Source of the DNA: Prorocentrum cordatum
Lineage: Eukaryota > Sar > Dinophyceae > Prorocentrales > Prorocentraceae
Assembly (NCBI GenBank): GCA_963575745.1
Contig: CAUYUJ010016691.1
Span: forward strand, 124,001-188,000
Direction: 5' to 3'
Length of the DNA stretch: 64,000 nucleotides
The notes beneath the pieces were generated by a model, which was not told the origin of the DNA, did not search any database, and saw only the letters and a program-made list of their open reading frames with translations. The translations under genes and the position numbers were made by a program. Shown here one piece after another: positions 24,290 to 34,210 of the stretch; positions within the stretch are counted from its first letter, which is position 1; every line of letters starts with the position of its first letter.

Positions 24290-24505
24290 AGTGTGTGTGT
24301 GCGAATGTGTGAATGTGTGCATGTAGGTCGGTAGGTCGGTGTGCATGTATGTATTTATGTATGCCTGTATGGATGTATGTGCGTACGTACGTACGTACGT
24401 AGTATGTATGTATGCATGCATGCATGTATGTATATATGTACGTGTGAGTGTATATGTTTGTATGCATGTATGTCTGGTATGTATGTGTGTATGCATGTAT
24501 GTCGG
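24290..24505. repeat. TATG/TGTG-rich spacer at the palindrome centre
   Basis: Degenerate GTATGTATG with a CGTA run (24382-24402) and a GCAT run near 24413-24425. Confidence 0.9.
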
Positions 24506-24619
24506 AAGTTGGGGGTGAGATCACAGTGAAACAGAGACCCCCAACCGGGAAATCGTTTCGTTTCGTTCGTGTCGTGCGTGTGGGCGAGGCGAAGCTGCGT
24601 AGGCGCGCGAGCGAAATGA

Positions 24620-25060
24620 ACCCGCCGTTGCTAGGGCGAAGTCAAGACACATGATTCTCCCCCGTCCGTCCGTCCGTCCGGCGGTGGCCCTAGCGGTGTC
24701 CCGCGGTGTCCCGTGATGTCCCGTGGTGTCCCGTAGTGTCCGTCGTTGCTAGGGCGAAGTCAAGACAAATGATTCTCCCCCGTCCGTCCGTTCGTTTGGC
24801 GGTGGCTCGCGGTGTCCTGCGGTGTCCTGCGGTGTCCCGTGGTGTCCGCCGTTGCTATGGCGAAGCCAAGACACATGATTCTCCCCCTCCCGCCCGTCCG
24901 GCGGTGGCTTGCGGTGTCCCGCGGTGTCCCGTGGTGTCCCGTGGTGTCCGCCATTGCTACGGCGAAGGCAAGAATAATGATTCTCCCCCGCCCGCCCGTC
25001 CGTCCGTCCGTCCAGCGGTGGCTCGCTGTGTCCCGCGGTGTCCCGTGGTGTCCCGTGGTG
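24620..25060. repeat. ~100-115-bp tandem repeat, four units
   Basis: Units contain GTTGCTAGGGCGAAGTCAAG, ACAAATGATTCTCCCCCGTC, a CCGT run, and repeated GCGGTGTCCCG. Copies start near 24628, 24744, 24850 and 24951. Confidence 0.9.
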
Positions 25061-25520
25061 TCCCGTTGAGTGAGATCGATAGTGAGATCGATAGTAGGAT
25101 CGATACTGAGACCGATGTGGTGCCCCGAGGTGTCCCGTGGTGCCTCGCGGTGCCCCAAAAATTGAAATCGATAGTGAGATCGATAGCGAGATCGATACTG
25201 AGATCAATGTGGTGCCCCGAAGTGTACCGTGGCGTCCCGAGGTGTCCCGTTGAGTGAGATCGATATTGAGATCGATAGTGAGATCGATGTGGTGCCCCGA
25301 GGTGTCCCGTGGTGTCCCGGGGTGTCCCGTTGAGTGAGATCGATAGTGAGATCGATAGTGAGACCGATACTGAGATCGAGAGGTGTCCCGCGGTGTCCCG
25401 TAGTGGCCCGTGGTGTCCCGTTGAATGAGATCGATCGTGAGATCGATAATGAGATCGACAAGTGTCCCGTGGTGTCCCGTGGTCCCGTTGAGTGAGATCG
25501 ATAGTGAGATCGATTGAGTC
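25060..25520. repeat. GATCGATAGTGA and GGTGTCCCG alternating array
   Basis: Blocks of GTGAGATCGATA alternate with blocks of GGTGTCCCGTGG. Both are reverse complements of the arrays at 23098-23620 and 23811-24116. Confidence 0.92.
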
Positions 25521-25659
25521 AGATGATGGTTGCCCCCATTTCCTCCCCCCATAACCTCCTTATCACCCGAAGTGTGGTCGTATAGGTATGTATTTGTGTA
25601 TGTGTGGATGTGTGGGCACATGCAGGTATGTGACTGGTGTGTAGACGACTGTTGGCAAG

Positions 25660-25770
25660 CATACATGTATAAATGAGTGTATGTGTGCATGTATGTATGT
25701 ATGCGTGTATGCATGCATGCATGAATGTATGTATGCATGTATGTATGCATGTATGTATGTATGGGTCTAT
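25660..25770. repeat. ATGTATGC microsatellite
   Basis: Degenerate (ATGT)n with GCATGCATGC, outside the right arm of the palindrome. Confidence 0.9.
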
Positions 25771-25994
25771 GAAAATCGATTCCACAGGCGATGGTTATGG
25801 GCACAAGATCCGCATCACGGGCCCCTCTTCCCGAACGATCGGATCAGGAACATAGGGAGAACGCGATATGCGGATGAATTTTGATGAGGACCAGCGCGGA
25901 CGAGGGCAGACCTGGGATCACGGATAACAGGCGGGTCTGGAGGGTGTATCTGAGGCCACGGCCGTCCCAACGCGTTCTGGAACATTCTTGGACG

Positions 25995-26333
25995 CCCGAA
26001 ATATCCGGGGTAACTCGGGTCCGGGGTAACTCGGGTTTGGGTTCCCGAAAAACGAATCCGAGTTAGCCCTGACCCGAGTTACCCCTGATGATTCGGGGCT
26101 CTGGAGGCCCGAAATATCCGGGGTAACTCGGGTCCGGGATAACTCGGGCTCGGATTCCCGAAAAACGAACCCGAGTTAGCCCTGACCCGAGTTACCCCTG
26201 ATGATTCGGGGCTCTGGACGCCCGAAATCTCCGGGGTAACTCGGGTCCGGGATGACTCGGGTTCGGATTCCCGAAAAACGAACCCGAGTTAACCCTGACC
26301 CGAGTTACCCCTGATGATCCGGGGCTCTGACAT
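25995..26333. repeat. 3 x 113-bp self-complementary tandem repeat
   Basis: Units start with CCCGAAATATCC at 25995, 26108 and 26221 (the third reads CCCGAAATCTCC). Each unit holds GGGGTAACTCGGGTC near its start and GACCCGAGTTACCCC near its end, a perfect 15-bp inverted repeat, so every unit folds on itself. A second inner pair (TCGGGTTCG with CGAACCCGA) extends the stem in unit 3. Confidence 0.93.
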
Positions 26334-27029
26334 TCCGAGGGCGCTCGGGAACGCTGTGGGGCAATCTACGGTGAGGCACTGTTGCTCAACGTGTCGCGGC
26401 GGCAGCCCCGGCGACACGCTGTGCCCTGCCTCTCGCTCGACGTCGCGGGGCGGCGAGCTGGGAAAGGCTCGGAGAGTTGATGCGTGGGGGCTGGGACGTG
26501 GTTAGTCGGGAGCGGCCAAGAGGGGGGTGTCCAAGAGGGGGGGGTGCAAATCATGACCGGCGGCACGTGCGCGGCCCAGCGGGGGGGCCTGGGACGTAAT
26601 GAAACAAGAAGAGGCGCCATGAAATCTGGGGAAATATCATGGCCCGCGCCATGAAATCCACCCCCCCCCTAATCATCACCCCCCTCTTTTCCGCCCCCGA
26701 GTTAGCAGGTCTCGCCGAAGCGCGATGGGCCGGAAATTGCAGTGCGACACGCTGAGCAACCGTTTCTCGCCTATCCTGGTTCTGGGCCTGCCCGAAGGCA
26801 CCTCGATCACAGCTCGAGGATGGAAGATGCAAGCATTCTGAGCGTCTAACGCTCTCTTCTGGGGCTCCTGGAGCCTCCAGAAACCTCTGATGGCCCTCGG
26901 CGGGGACGGAGCCAAAGTTCGAGTTGGAGCTTGGTCTATCCTCTGGGGGCATCACAGCCGGATCCGCCTCGACTTCTGGATCAGAAAGCGCCAGGGAAGA
27001 GGTCCAGGAGGACTCCCTCGAGGCGCCAC
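26334..27029. other. no gene recognised
   Basis: Unique GC-rich DNA. A 134-codon minus frame (26551-26955) has no known domain. Confidence 0.4.
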
Positions 27030-27500
27030 GTCTCCTCCTATTCCTCCTCCTCCTCCTCCTCCTCCTCCTCCTCCTCCCTCTACCTCTGCTCCTACTTCAC
27101 GTCCTCCTCTTTGCCCTCCTCCTCCTGCTTACCCTCGCTACTCAATCTTAGTTATGGTCCTCCGCTTCATCATTCTCCTGTTCCTCCTCCTCCTCCTCCT
27201 CCTCCTCCTAATATTCCTCCTTCCTCCTCCTCCTCCTCGTCCTATGTCTCCTCGTCCACCTCTTCCTCTTCCAGCTCCGTCTCCTCGTCCTCTCCTCCTC
27301 TCCCCATGCCTCCTTGCTCTCCTCCTCTGCCTCCTCCTTCTCCTCCTCCTCCTCCTCCTCCTCCTCCTCCTCCTCCTCCTCCTCCTCCTCCTCCTCCTCC
27401 TCCTCCTCCTCCCCTTTCTCCTCCCCTTTCTCCTCCCCTTTCTCCTCCTCCTCCTCCTTCTCCTCCTCCTGCTCCTCGTTCTCGCCGCTCCCCCCGAGCT
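27030..27500. repeat. TCC tracts
   Basis: TCC trinucleotide tracts at 27030-27080, 27180-27240 and 27340-27480, the last followed by three CCCTTTCTCCT units. Confidence 0.95.
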
Positions 27501-29599
27501 CCAGGAGCGGCCCGCCGGCCAGGAGGGCGGGAGGGAGGAATAGGAGGAGCCCCGACGCACAGGAGGCACACACAACAAGACATCTCCCTGTAAGAAACCT
27601 GGGGCCACATTCTTCGTCGACCCTGAGCTCCGCAGGGTGCCCCAGGGCTCTCGAGCCCGTCGGGAGATGCGCAGCTCCCGTGGGGGCACCCGCTGGCCGG
27701 CCAGCTTCCCGTGCCGCGTGCCGACCCGCAGACGCCGCGACAGTCGTCGGATCAGGGCCCGTACAGCGAGGACCTCCCGCGCGCGCCCCCGCGTTCCGGG
27801 CCAGCCCGGGGGGGGGGACCCCGTCGCCAGTGGGCGGGCGCGCCTGGAGAGAGACCCAGACATGCGACGTCCTGATTCTTGCAATGCGGGGTCCCCGGAA
27901 GTCCCGACCCTTTCCCCGGGACCGATGTTTCATCCTAAACAGTCTGTTGACGGTCCCGAGGCCTGGCGAGGGCCCCCCGAAGCCGAGGTCGGCCAAAAAC
28001 CTCCCGTCCTGAGTTTTGTTACGACGCGATCACGTCTGGGGATAGAGAGGCCCTGCCTCCAGCGCCCCGACGCCCAGGCGCGGCGACCAGACGGCATCGC
28101 ACAACCACGGCGCCGCCATGCCGCCGCGCTGGCGGCTGCGTCCTCTGCCCAGGGCCCAGGGCCTCTCCCCGGGCCGTGGGTGCGGCCCCAGGCCGGCCCC
28201 AGGGAGCGTCGCGAGCGGGAGGCAGATGACCGTGGCCGCGGCCGCGCCGGCCGGGGCCTGTGGGCCGCGAAGCCGCGGGCACGGGGCTGCCCGTGCCGCG
28301 GGAGCCCCGCGCAGAGCGTCGCCACGCGACCGCTCACCCACGGGGTCGTGCCCCAGAGTCCAGGCCGCGAGGGCGTGGGTATGGATGCGTTCGCCGCTCG
28401 TGAGCAAGAGCGAACCTCCGGTGCGCGGGTTGCCGAATGCTGCGCTACAGGCAGCCGCGTGCGAAGTCCAAGCGCACCTGCAGGTCAGAAGCCTGCAACG
28501 CCAGCTGGGTTTCAGAATTCAGAGGATGCCTGCAGCCGAGTGAACCCGAGCGGGGGGCACCCGACACCCCAGCGGCGATTGCACCTGCGGGGGGGGGGGG
28601 GGGGGCACCACTGGATTTAGATGCATGCGGTGCGGCTGTGGCGATCTGCGTGGTTGGGCTCGGTCCCTCCCCCGCGCTCCTCGAAAGCCACGCGCCGAAG
28701 GTCACCCTGGCGAAGGGCAGGCCATCGATTCTGACGGCCAACTTATGACGGCCCGCAGCGGATGACCCTCCAAACACGGACCGCGACCCCCAAATGTCAG
28801 TTTTGCGTCAAGATCAGGAAGAACGCTCGACATGTGCTCGCAAATTCACCTCACGAAAAAAATATGCGTGCCATCGTCCGCATCTGGATGCGCTATCTGG
28901 GGCCCGTGCCAAAGGTGGTGGATCTCCACGTGGCTCCGCTACCACACAAGTCGGCTGAGGTTTCTTTATCCAGGACATTGTTGTCTTCGCTCCAGCCCTG
29001 GAGCTTACCCCACGTCTTAGCACGCGGCCAAGGAAACCTGACTTTCCTTCGAAGAAGGAGACGAAGCGGCGGGAAAAATAATTCTCCTCGGCCAGCGAGT
29101 TCACGCGAGTCCCGGGACCAAGCAGTCCAGCGGGCGTCCAGAAGTCGAGCGGGCGCCCAGTGCGAAGCGACGATGCAAAGCAAACCCCTGTCTGAATTGC
29201 ACTGGAAGACGATTCGACGGACTACTGCTGTGTTTGCAACTCTTGTTTGCATGCGGAGGTGCACGGGGGGGAGGCCTTCAGCGCACATGCGTCAGCACGC
29301 AGCGAGATTCGGGTGAGTGGTGTCTGCAGCTCGTCGATAGCCCTAGTTCCTTTGAGGGTCCCGCTGGAAGGAGGAGAAGTGGGAACAGAAAGGATGCCGC
29401 GGGGAGATCTACCCGCAGTGGCACCGGTGCCTCCAGCCGCCATCAATCTCAGGACGCCATGGGCCGATCCAAATAAGGGAACGCCCTGAAAGGCCTTACA
29501 CTAGGCTAACTTCGAACGCAGCCAAGTAGCCACACCCCGAGGGCCCGTCGCGAATTTGGCTTCAACACGCGTTTGATCAGGGCTCAACTGTTTAGGTAT
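27501..29599. other. no secure gene; contains a dispersed repeat
   Basis: 27895-28035 belongs to the GTCCCGACCC dispersed family. A G run lies at about 28589-28605. A plus-strand frame at 28762-29316 reads RIWMRYLGPVPKVVDLH, vaguely like copia integrase, but I could not confirm it. A 327-codon plus frame (27637-28620) is probably chance. Confidence 0.35.
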
Positions 29600-29790
29600 C
29601 AGACCGTCGGACTCGGACTCGGACTCGGACTCGGACCTGCGAAGTGCACGCCGGCGGGGGCGCTGCAGGCGGGCGCCGTGGCGCCGTGGCGCCGTGGCGC
29701 CGGGCGCCGTGGCGCAATTTCAGACCGTCGGAGGTCTGAAATTGCCCTCGTGGAGGTCCCGCAGTTTTCCATGAACGACGAGTCACACTC
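29600..29790. repeat. GGACTC and GGCGCCGT repeats with a perfect hairpin
   Basis: (GGACTC)n at about 29607-29637, a GCCGTGGC repeat at 29675-29712, then CAATTTCAGACC (29715-29726) and its exact reverse complement GGTCTGAAATTG (29733-29744) around a 6-nt loop. Confidence 0.9.
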
Positions 29791-29799
29791 GCAAACCCC

Positions 29800-30255
29800 C
29801 TGATCCTCCTTCTCCTCCTCCTCTTTCTCCTCCTCCTCCTCCTCCTCATTCAAGTCCTCCCGGACGGAAGCTCGTCGTCCTCCATCCTCATCCTCCCTCC
29901 TCCTCCTCCCTCTTCGGGCCGTTCTCATCCTCATCATCCTCCTCCTCCTCATCATCCTCCTCCCCCCCGTCCTCCCCTCCTCCTCCTCCTCCTCCTCCTC
30001 CTCCTCCTCCTCCTCCTCCTCCTCCTCCTCCTCCTCCTCCTCCTCCTCCTCCTCCTCCTCCTCCTCCTCCTCCTCCTCCTCCTCCTCCTCCTCCTCCTCC
30101 TCCTCCTCCTCCTCCTCCTCCTCCTCCTCCTCCTCCTCCTGCTCCTCCTCCTCCTCCTTCTCCTCCTCCTCCTCCTCCTCCTCCTCCTCCTCCTCCTCCT
30201 CCTCCTCCTCCTCCTCCTCCTCCTCCTCCTCCTCCTCCTCCTCCCCCTCCTCCTT
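29800..30255. repeat. ~450-bp TCC tract
   Basis: The longest simple repeat in the window, almost pure TCC from about 29983 to 30250 with isolated GCT and TTC interruptions. It stops immediately before the LINE fragment. Poly-Glu and poly-Arg minus frames here are artefacts. Confidence 0.97.
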
Positions 30256-30780
30256 CGCGTGCACGTGCAGGGCGTGCTTGGGAGGGTTCGGGGGCCTGTG
30301 GCGTCCCTGGACACCCATCTTAAGCGTTTCAGAGAAGGTGGTCGATGCCCGTTGTGGGGGCCACTCGGACCAAGTGTAGTACCATGTCTCTGTTCTTTGG
30401 GATCTTCCAGACGGGGAGTGCTGGCAAACTTTCTCCCGCGCAAGAAATCCAATGTTACGCATTTGTGTGAGCCGGCGGGGGAAGGCCGGATCCATTTTGC
30501 AGCTCGGGAAGGGGCCGATGCGGCTCCGTTCGAGGATGCTTTTGGTCACCTCCTGGCCCCTGTTACCCACGTCTCCCACCTGCTGGCCACTCTTAATGGG
30601 ACTCTGTTTTGTACGCGGTGTGAGTGTTTCGGGGCAACCAATGTCCGAAACTTGAAGTTGCGATACCCGCCCACCCGATGCCCTCTTGAGCCAGTCTCTG
30701 CTAAAGGCCATGCAGCGCTCAGCAGGCCGAGGATGGGGGCTGCCCCAACAGTTGGGCATGAATGGGCCCCTTGATTTACG
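30256..30780 (+). pseudogene. LINE C-terminal fragment with CxxC motif
   Basis: An open plus-strand frame (30259-30774, 172 codons) ends in HVSHLLATLNGTLFCTRCEC, then a conserved leucine region, a further Cys, and GHAALSRPRMGAAP. A histidine before LFCTRC, with a third Cys about 20 residues later, followed by an arginine-rich RxRxGxxP end, resembles the C-terminal domain that follows reverse transcriptase in dinoflagellate LINE-like proteins. This family assignment is from memory of such proteins. No catalytic domain is present, so this is a 5'-truncated fragment, typical of target-primed insertion. It starts right after the long TCC tract. Confidence 0.45.
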
Positions 30781-31019
30781 GCAGCAGCACGGCCAGACTA
30801 GCACTTGGGTCCCGCACCATCTGCTGAATGTTGAATGTCAGCTTCCTCATCCACCGCCTCCACCAACTCTTCCCCCTCCTTCCTCCCGCTGGCTTCCTCC
30901 CCATGTCTTCCTCCCCCTTCCCGTCGCCCTCCCCCTCAACTCAGTGGCACGGAGGGGGGGGCTGTCTCGCAGTCGCCGCCGCCCCGCCGCCTTCGCCGAC
31001 CGCCGTCGCCGCCGCCGCT
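30781..31019. other. no gene recognised
   Basis: CT-rich DNA between the LINE fragment and a CGTCGTC repeat. Possibly LINE 3' untranslated DNA; no poly-A tail is seen. Confidence 0.4.
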
Positions 31020-31240
31020 ACAGCTGTCGTCGTCGGCCGTCGGCGTCGTCCGTCGTCGTCCATCGTCCGTCCGTCGTCCGTCGTCCGTGGGAGGAGGAGG
31101 AGGGAGGAGGAGAGGGAGCAGGAGGAGGAGGAGGAGGAGGAGGAGGAGGAGGAGGAGGAGGAGGAGGAGGGGGAGAGGAGGAGGATGAGGAGGAGATGAG
31201 GAGGAGTAGTAGGAGGGGGAGGAGAGGAGGAGGGGGAGGG
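31020..31240. repeat. CGTCGTC repeat and GGA tract
   Basis: CGTCGTCCGTCGTCC DNA (31025-31090) followed by GGAGGA DNA (31090-31235). A second CCGTCCGTCGTCC patch lies at 31490-31530. Confidence 0.92.
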
Positions 31241-31309
31241 GTATTTCCAACACGGGGCCCCCTGGGAGACCCGACCCTCTCTCCGCGCCCGCCCCCCGGA
31301 GGCCTGATG

Positions 31310-31460
31310 CCTGGGCTGCTTCGGCACGCGGGGCCCCCAGGAGAGGCCCGACCCCTTCCCCGCGGCGGGCGTTCCGTCCCGGGATGTTTTCCTGGGCGCT
31401 CCCCGGGCCCGACGAGGCCCCCGGTGGCCGAAGACGGCGAAACACCTCCGCCTTGAGATC
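31310..31460 (+). repeat. GTCCCGACCC dispersed family, copy
   Basis: GGCCCGACCCCTTCCCCGCG through CGACGAGGCCCCCGGTGGCC and GGCGAAACACC. It aligns with 34440-34560, 27895-28035 and 39470-39640. Confidence 0.6.
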
Positions 31461-31574
31461 TGCTCAGGGCGTCGGACGCCTGGGGACGCCGTCGTCCGTC
31501 CGTCGTCCGTCCGTCGCCGTCCGCAGTCGCTGGTCGTCGTCGCCTGGCTCTTGGGCCTAGGGCCTCCTCCCGAA

Positions 31575-31960
31575 TGGGGTCTGAGGAGATGGCGTCGGAG
31601 GATCGCGCCACATCGCCTCAACGATGCCTCGGCGATGCAGCAACGATGCACCACCGACATCGGCGACGCATCGGCACCGTCGGCCTGGAGATAATCTGGC
31701 TCCACATCGAGCCTCATCGCCGATGCATCGGCACCGTCGGCGTGGCGAAAATCGGGCTCCACATCGAGCCGTATCGCCGACCTGCTTCCCCTCCTCATCC
31801 TCTTCCCCTATCCTTCTCCTCCTCCCCCTCCTGCTGCTCCTGCGCCCTCGCTGTCGCCGTCTTCAGGGTCGGCGGCACCGGCCTGAAGGCCTTCACAATC
31901 GGGCTCCACATCGAACCGCATCGCCGATGCATCGGCGATGCGGGGCGATCCTCCGACCCC
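31575..31960. repeat. CATCGGCGATG palindromic repeat, copy B
   Basis: GGAGGATCGCGCCACATCGC then CGATGCCTCGGCGATGCAGC, GCCGATGCATCGGC units, with GGGCTCCACATCGAGCC recurring at about 31700, 31765 and 31902. A CT-rich insertion (31785-31860) interrupts it. Confidence 0.8.
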
Positions 31961-32164
31961 TTCTGCATCGACTCCATCTGGGAGGCCCAGTGGAGGGTCA
32001 CAGCCCGGGTCTCCGGCGACCGTTCGGGGCAATTCTGGGCACCCCGGGAGCTCTCCGACGAGGCGCAGCTGCGGGAAAGCGGGGCGAGGCCAGAAGACTG
32101 TCGAGAACCAGCGAAGACGTCCTAAAACCTTAGGAGGGCCCATAATCGAATCGATACAACGGGT

Positions 32165-32300
32165 TTGGCGATCGGAATGAATCAGATCGGCGGAAATCGA
32201 CAGCCACGTCGGGAGAAGTCGAATCGGCGGGAATCGGCGGGCAAGTAAGGCATACATTGTGAAACAAAACTTCATATCGAAAACCGAAATGGAACCAAAC
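32165..32300. repeat. AATCGG-rich dispersed repeat, copy B
   Basis: GATCGGCGGAAATCGACAGC, GTCGGGAGAAGTCGAATCGG. Same order as 21310-21400. Confidence 0.8.
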
Positions 32301-32422
32301 CGGAACCTGAATAGATAGACATCGAATCCGCCGACTCCTTGGGGTCATCGGCGTGTAAGATGCTCCCCTTCCCCAAACCCCTCCCCCCGGGGCCCGGTAT
32401 GGTCCGGTCGGTTTGGAGGGGG

Positions 32423-32522
32423 NNNNNNNNNNNNNNNNNNNNNNNNNNNNNNNNNNNNNNNNNNNNNNNNNNNNNNNNNNNNNNNNNNNNNNNNNNNNNN
32501 NNNNNNNNNNNNNNNNNNNNNN
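32423..32522. other. 100-N assembly gap
   Basis: Exactly 100 N, a conventional scaffold gap of unknown true length. The right edge is a microsatellite, a usual cause of contig breaks. Confidence 0.99.
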
Positions 32523-32541
32523 ACTACTACTACTACTACCA

Positions 32542-32602
<61 letters not shown>

Positions 32603-32680
32603 CCGCGACCCACCTGCGACCCACTTGCGACCCACCTGCGACCCACCCCGCGACCCACCCGCGACCAACCCGCAGTCACC
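32523..32680. repeat. ACT microsatellite and CGACCCACCTG minisatellite
   Basis: (ACT)n at 32523-32602 next to 11-bp units CGACCCACCTG at about 32607-32680. Confidence 0.95.
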
Positions 32681-33414
32681 CGACGTCCCCACCGCCTCCT
32701 CACCCTTATCCGCATCTGTGGGGTGCTACGCACATCAAAGATACAAGTGCAACGAGCAACTGAAAAAAGACAGGGTGGCCATAGGTGAAGAACTGCTTCA
32801 CCAGACTCCCACAGCGCGGTGGTCCCTGGACACATCCCCTCGACCTCCACCAGCCCCTCCTCCTCCCTTCTCCCCGGCCTCGCTTCGGGAGCCCAAGGTC
32901 CGGTTCAGGGAGGCCCGACCTGCACGAACGGACACGGCGCCCGCGCACCTCATCGCCTTGCTCTTGAGACGCCCCAGCGGGGCCGCACGCCCGAGTGAAC
33001 GACAGTATGCGACGGCCCCTTGCGGCAATCCTGGAGAGCCCTCTCGCCTCTCGGGGGCGCCGGAGAGGAGGGATGGGCTGGGAGGAGGGGGTCATGGCCC
33101 GAAGGCACGTGCGCGGACGAGGGGGTGGGGGGGACGGGGAACTGCTGGGAGAACTCATATGGCCCCAGCCACGATGTCCACACATGCCCCTCCTTGAGAT
33201 CCGACGTCGCCAGAAATCGCAGCGTCGCGGCAAATCACGGCTCGAGCCTCCCCCAAAATCCCGTGTTCAAACGGCATCTGTCGAGCCACATCGATCCGTA
33301 AAGGCCCCGGGGCCCTAAACCGGGCGGAAACGCCCGGTCTGAAGAACTGCAACGCCTGGATGTAAGGGCTAGTCCTCGCTCTCCACCCGATCTCGGGGAT
33401 CTACACCCTGCGAA
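32681..33414. other. no gene recognised
   Basis: GC-rich unique DNA with overlapping open frames on both strands and no domain. Confidence 0.4.
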
Positions 33415-33557
33415 ATGCTTAAGAAATCATGGGTTAAGAAATTCATAGTCTCAGAACTTCAATAAAAACCTAAAATTTCTATTCAAATCTTAGGATTTAC
33501 ATTGAAACGTTAAGAATAATCGAGACTCTGGCCGAAAACTTAGGTTTTCTTAAGCAT
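33415..33557. mobile_element. possible AT-rich foldback element
   Basis: 143 bp, strikingly AT-rich. ATGCTTAAGAAA at 33415-33426 is the exact reverse complement of TTTCTTAAGCAT at 33546-33557. No target duplication is obvious and no coding capacity exists. Could be a small inverted-repeat element or an AT-rich relic. Confidence 0.35.
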
Positions 33558-33589
33558 CGCCTAAGGTGTACTGACCCGGGTCAATCCAG

Positions 33590-33725
33590 ACCCGGGGCAT
33601 TCAGGTTTCGCAAGATCCTGCAAGATCCTGCAGGATGCTGCACCCCAACACGGGCCAATGCAACGCTGGCTCTGCACTCTGCAGGATCCTGCAAGAGCCG
33701 GCGCTCTGACTGACCCCCCTTGGCA
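33590..33725 (+). repeat. AAGATCCTGCA dispersed repeat, copy A
   Basis: GCAAGATCCTGCAAGATCCT, GGCTCTGCACTCTGCAGGAT, then GGCGCTCTGACTGACCCCCC. It recurs at 39160-39295. Confidence 0.75.
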
Positions 33726-33787
33726 TGGACCCCCGTCTCTGGGACCCCGACGATCCTCATCCCTCCCCGTTGCCGGCCCTCGGCTGC

Positions 33788-33850
33788 GCGCAGTCGGGTT
33801 ATGCCGGGCGTGTCCCCCGACAGGGGGATTTCCAACGAACAATGAAAACT
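33788..33850 (+). repeat. hairpin-bearing short dispersed repeat
   Basis: GGGCGTGTCCCCCGACAGGG forms a TCCCCC-GACA-GGGGGA hairpin and is followed by an A-rich tail (AACGAACAATGAAAAC). Related copies lie at 22053, 40918, 41168 (plus) and about 41325 (minus). Confidence 0.65.
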
Positions 33851-34061
33851 ACCTCAAAAATGCTCCAAAAAAGTCAAACAATCCTCAAAAAGGGAACGGC
33901 CCCAGGTCGTACTGGCCCCTTTGCTGCGCGGGCCCTCCGCTCGCTCCGTGCGCCAAAGATGCGGCAGCAGCCTGCTCGCCTGGGGGCCTGGCCCGCCCGC
34001 GCTCCCGGGGGCCGCGCAGAGGAGTCCCTTCAGCGAGGGCTCACTGCGCAGATACTTTGGA

Positions 34062-34210
34062 CGAAGGATTGCAAAAAAACCGAAGGATTGCAAAAAAAAA
34101 CATGGTTTTTTGCAAACCTTCATTGCGAACCGGGTTTTTTTTGCAATCCTTCATTGCAATCCTTGGTTTTTTTTGTGTTTTTTTGTTTTTTGTTTTTTTG
34201 CAATCCTTCG
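34062..34210. repeat. nested inverted repeat with poly-A/poly-T arms
   Basis: CGAAGGATTGCAAAAAAA (34062-34079) is perfectly inverted at 34193-34210. Inside are second copies of GAAGGATTGC and its complement, plus several T runs. Confidence 0.88.

Larger units (their letters stand above)
22985..25640. repeat. large imperfect palindrome made of tandem arrays
   Basis: The left and right halves are diverged reverse complements. ACATACCTATACGACCAC at 23034-23051 is matched inversely by GTGGTCGTATAGGTATGT at 25574-25591. GGGTGATAAGGAGG on the left matches CCTCCTTATCACCC on the right. ACGCAGCTTCGCCTCGCC at 24136-24153 matches GGCGAGGCGAAGCTGCGT at 24583-24600. The arrays inside also correspond: CTCACTATCGAT on the left, ATCGATAGTGAG on the right; CGGGACACC on the left, GGTGTCCCG on the right. 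The centre (about 24250-24500) is a TATG/TGTG-rich spacer. No coding capacity. Confidence 0.85.

Noticed and set aside
23098-26333. CRISPR-like array
   Set aside because: The repeats are directly tandem with no unique spacers, and the genome is eukaryotic.
28762-29316. Possible copia integrase (RIWMRYLGPVPKVVDLH)
   Set aside because: Similarity is vague, no catalytic residues can be placed, and neighbouring frames do not continue it.
29599-30804. 401-codon minus frame rich in glutamate
   Set aside because: It is the complement of the TCC tract. Poly-Glu from GAG repeats is not a protein signal.
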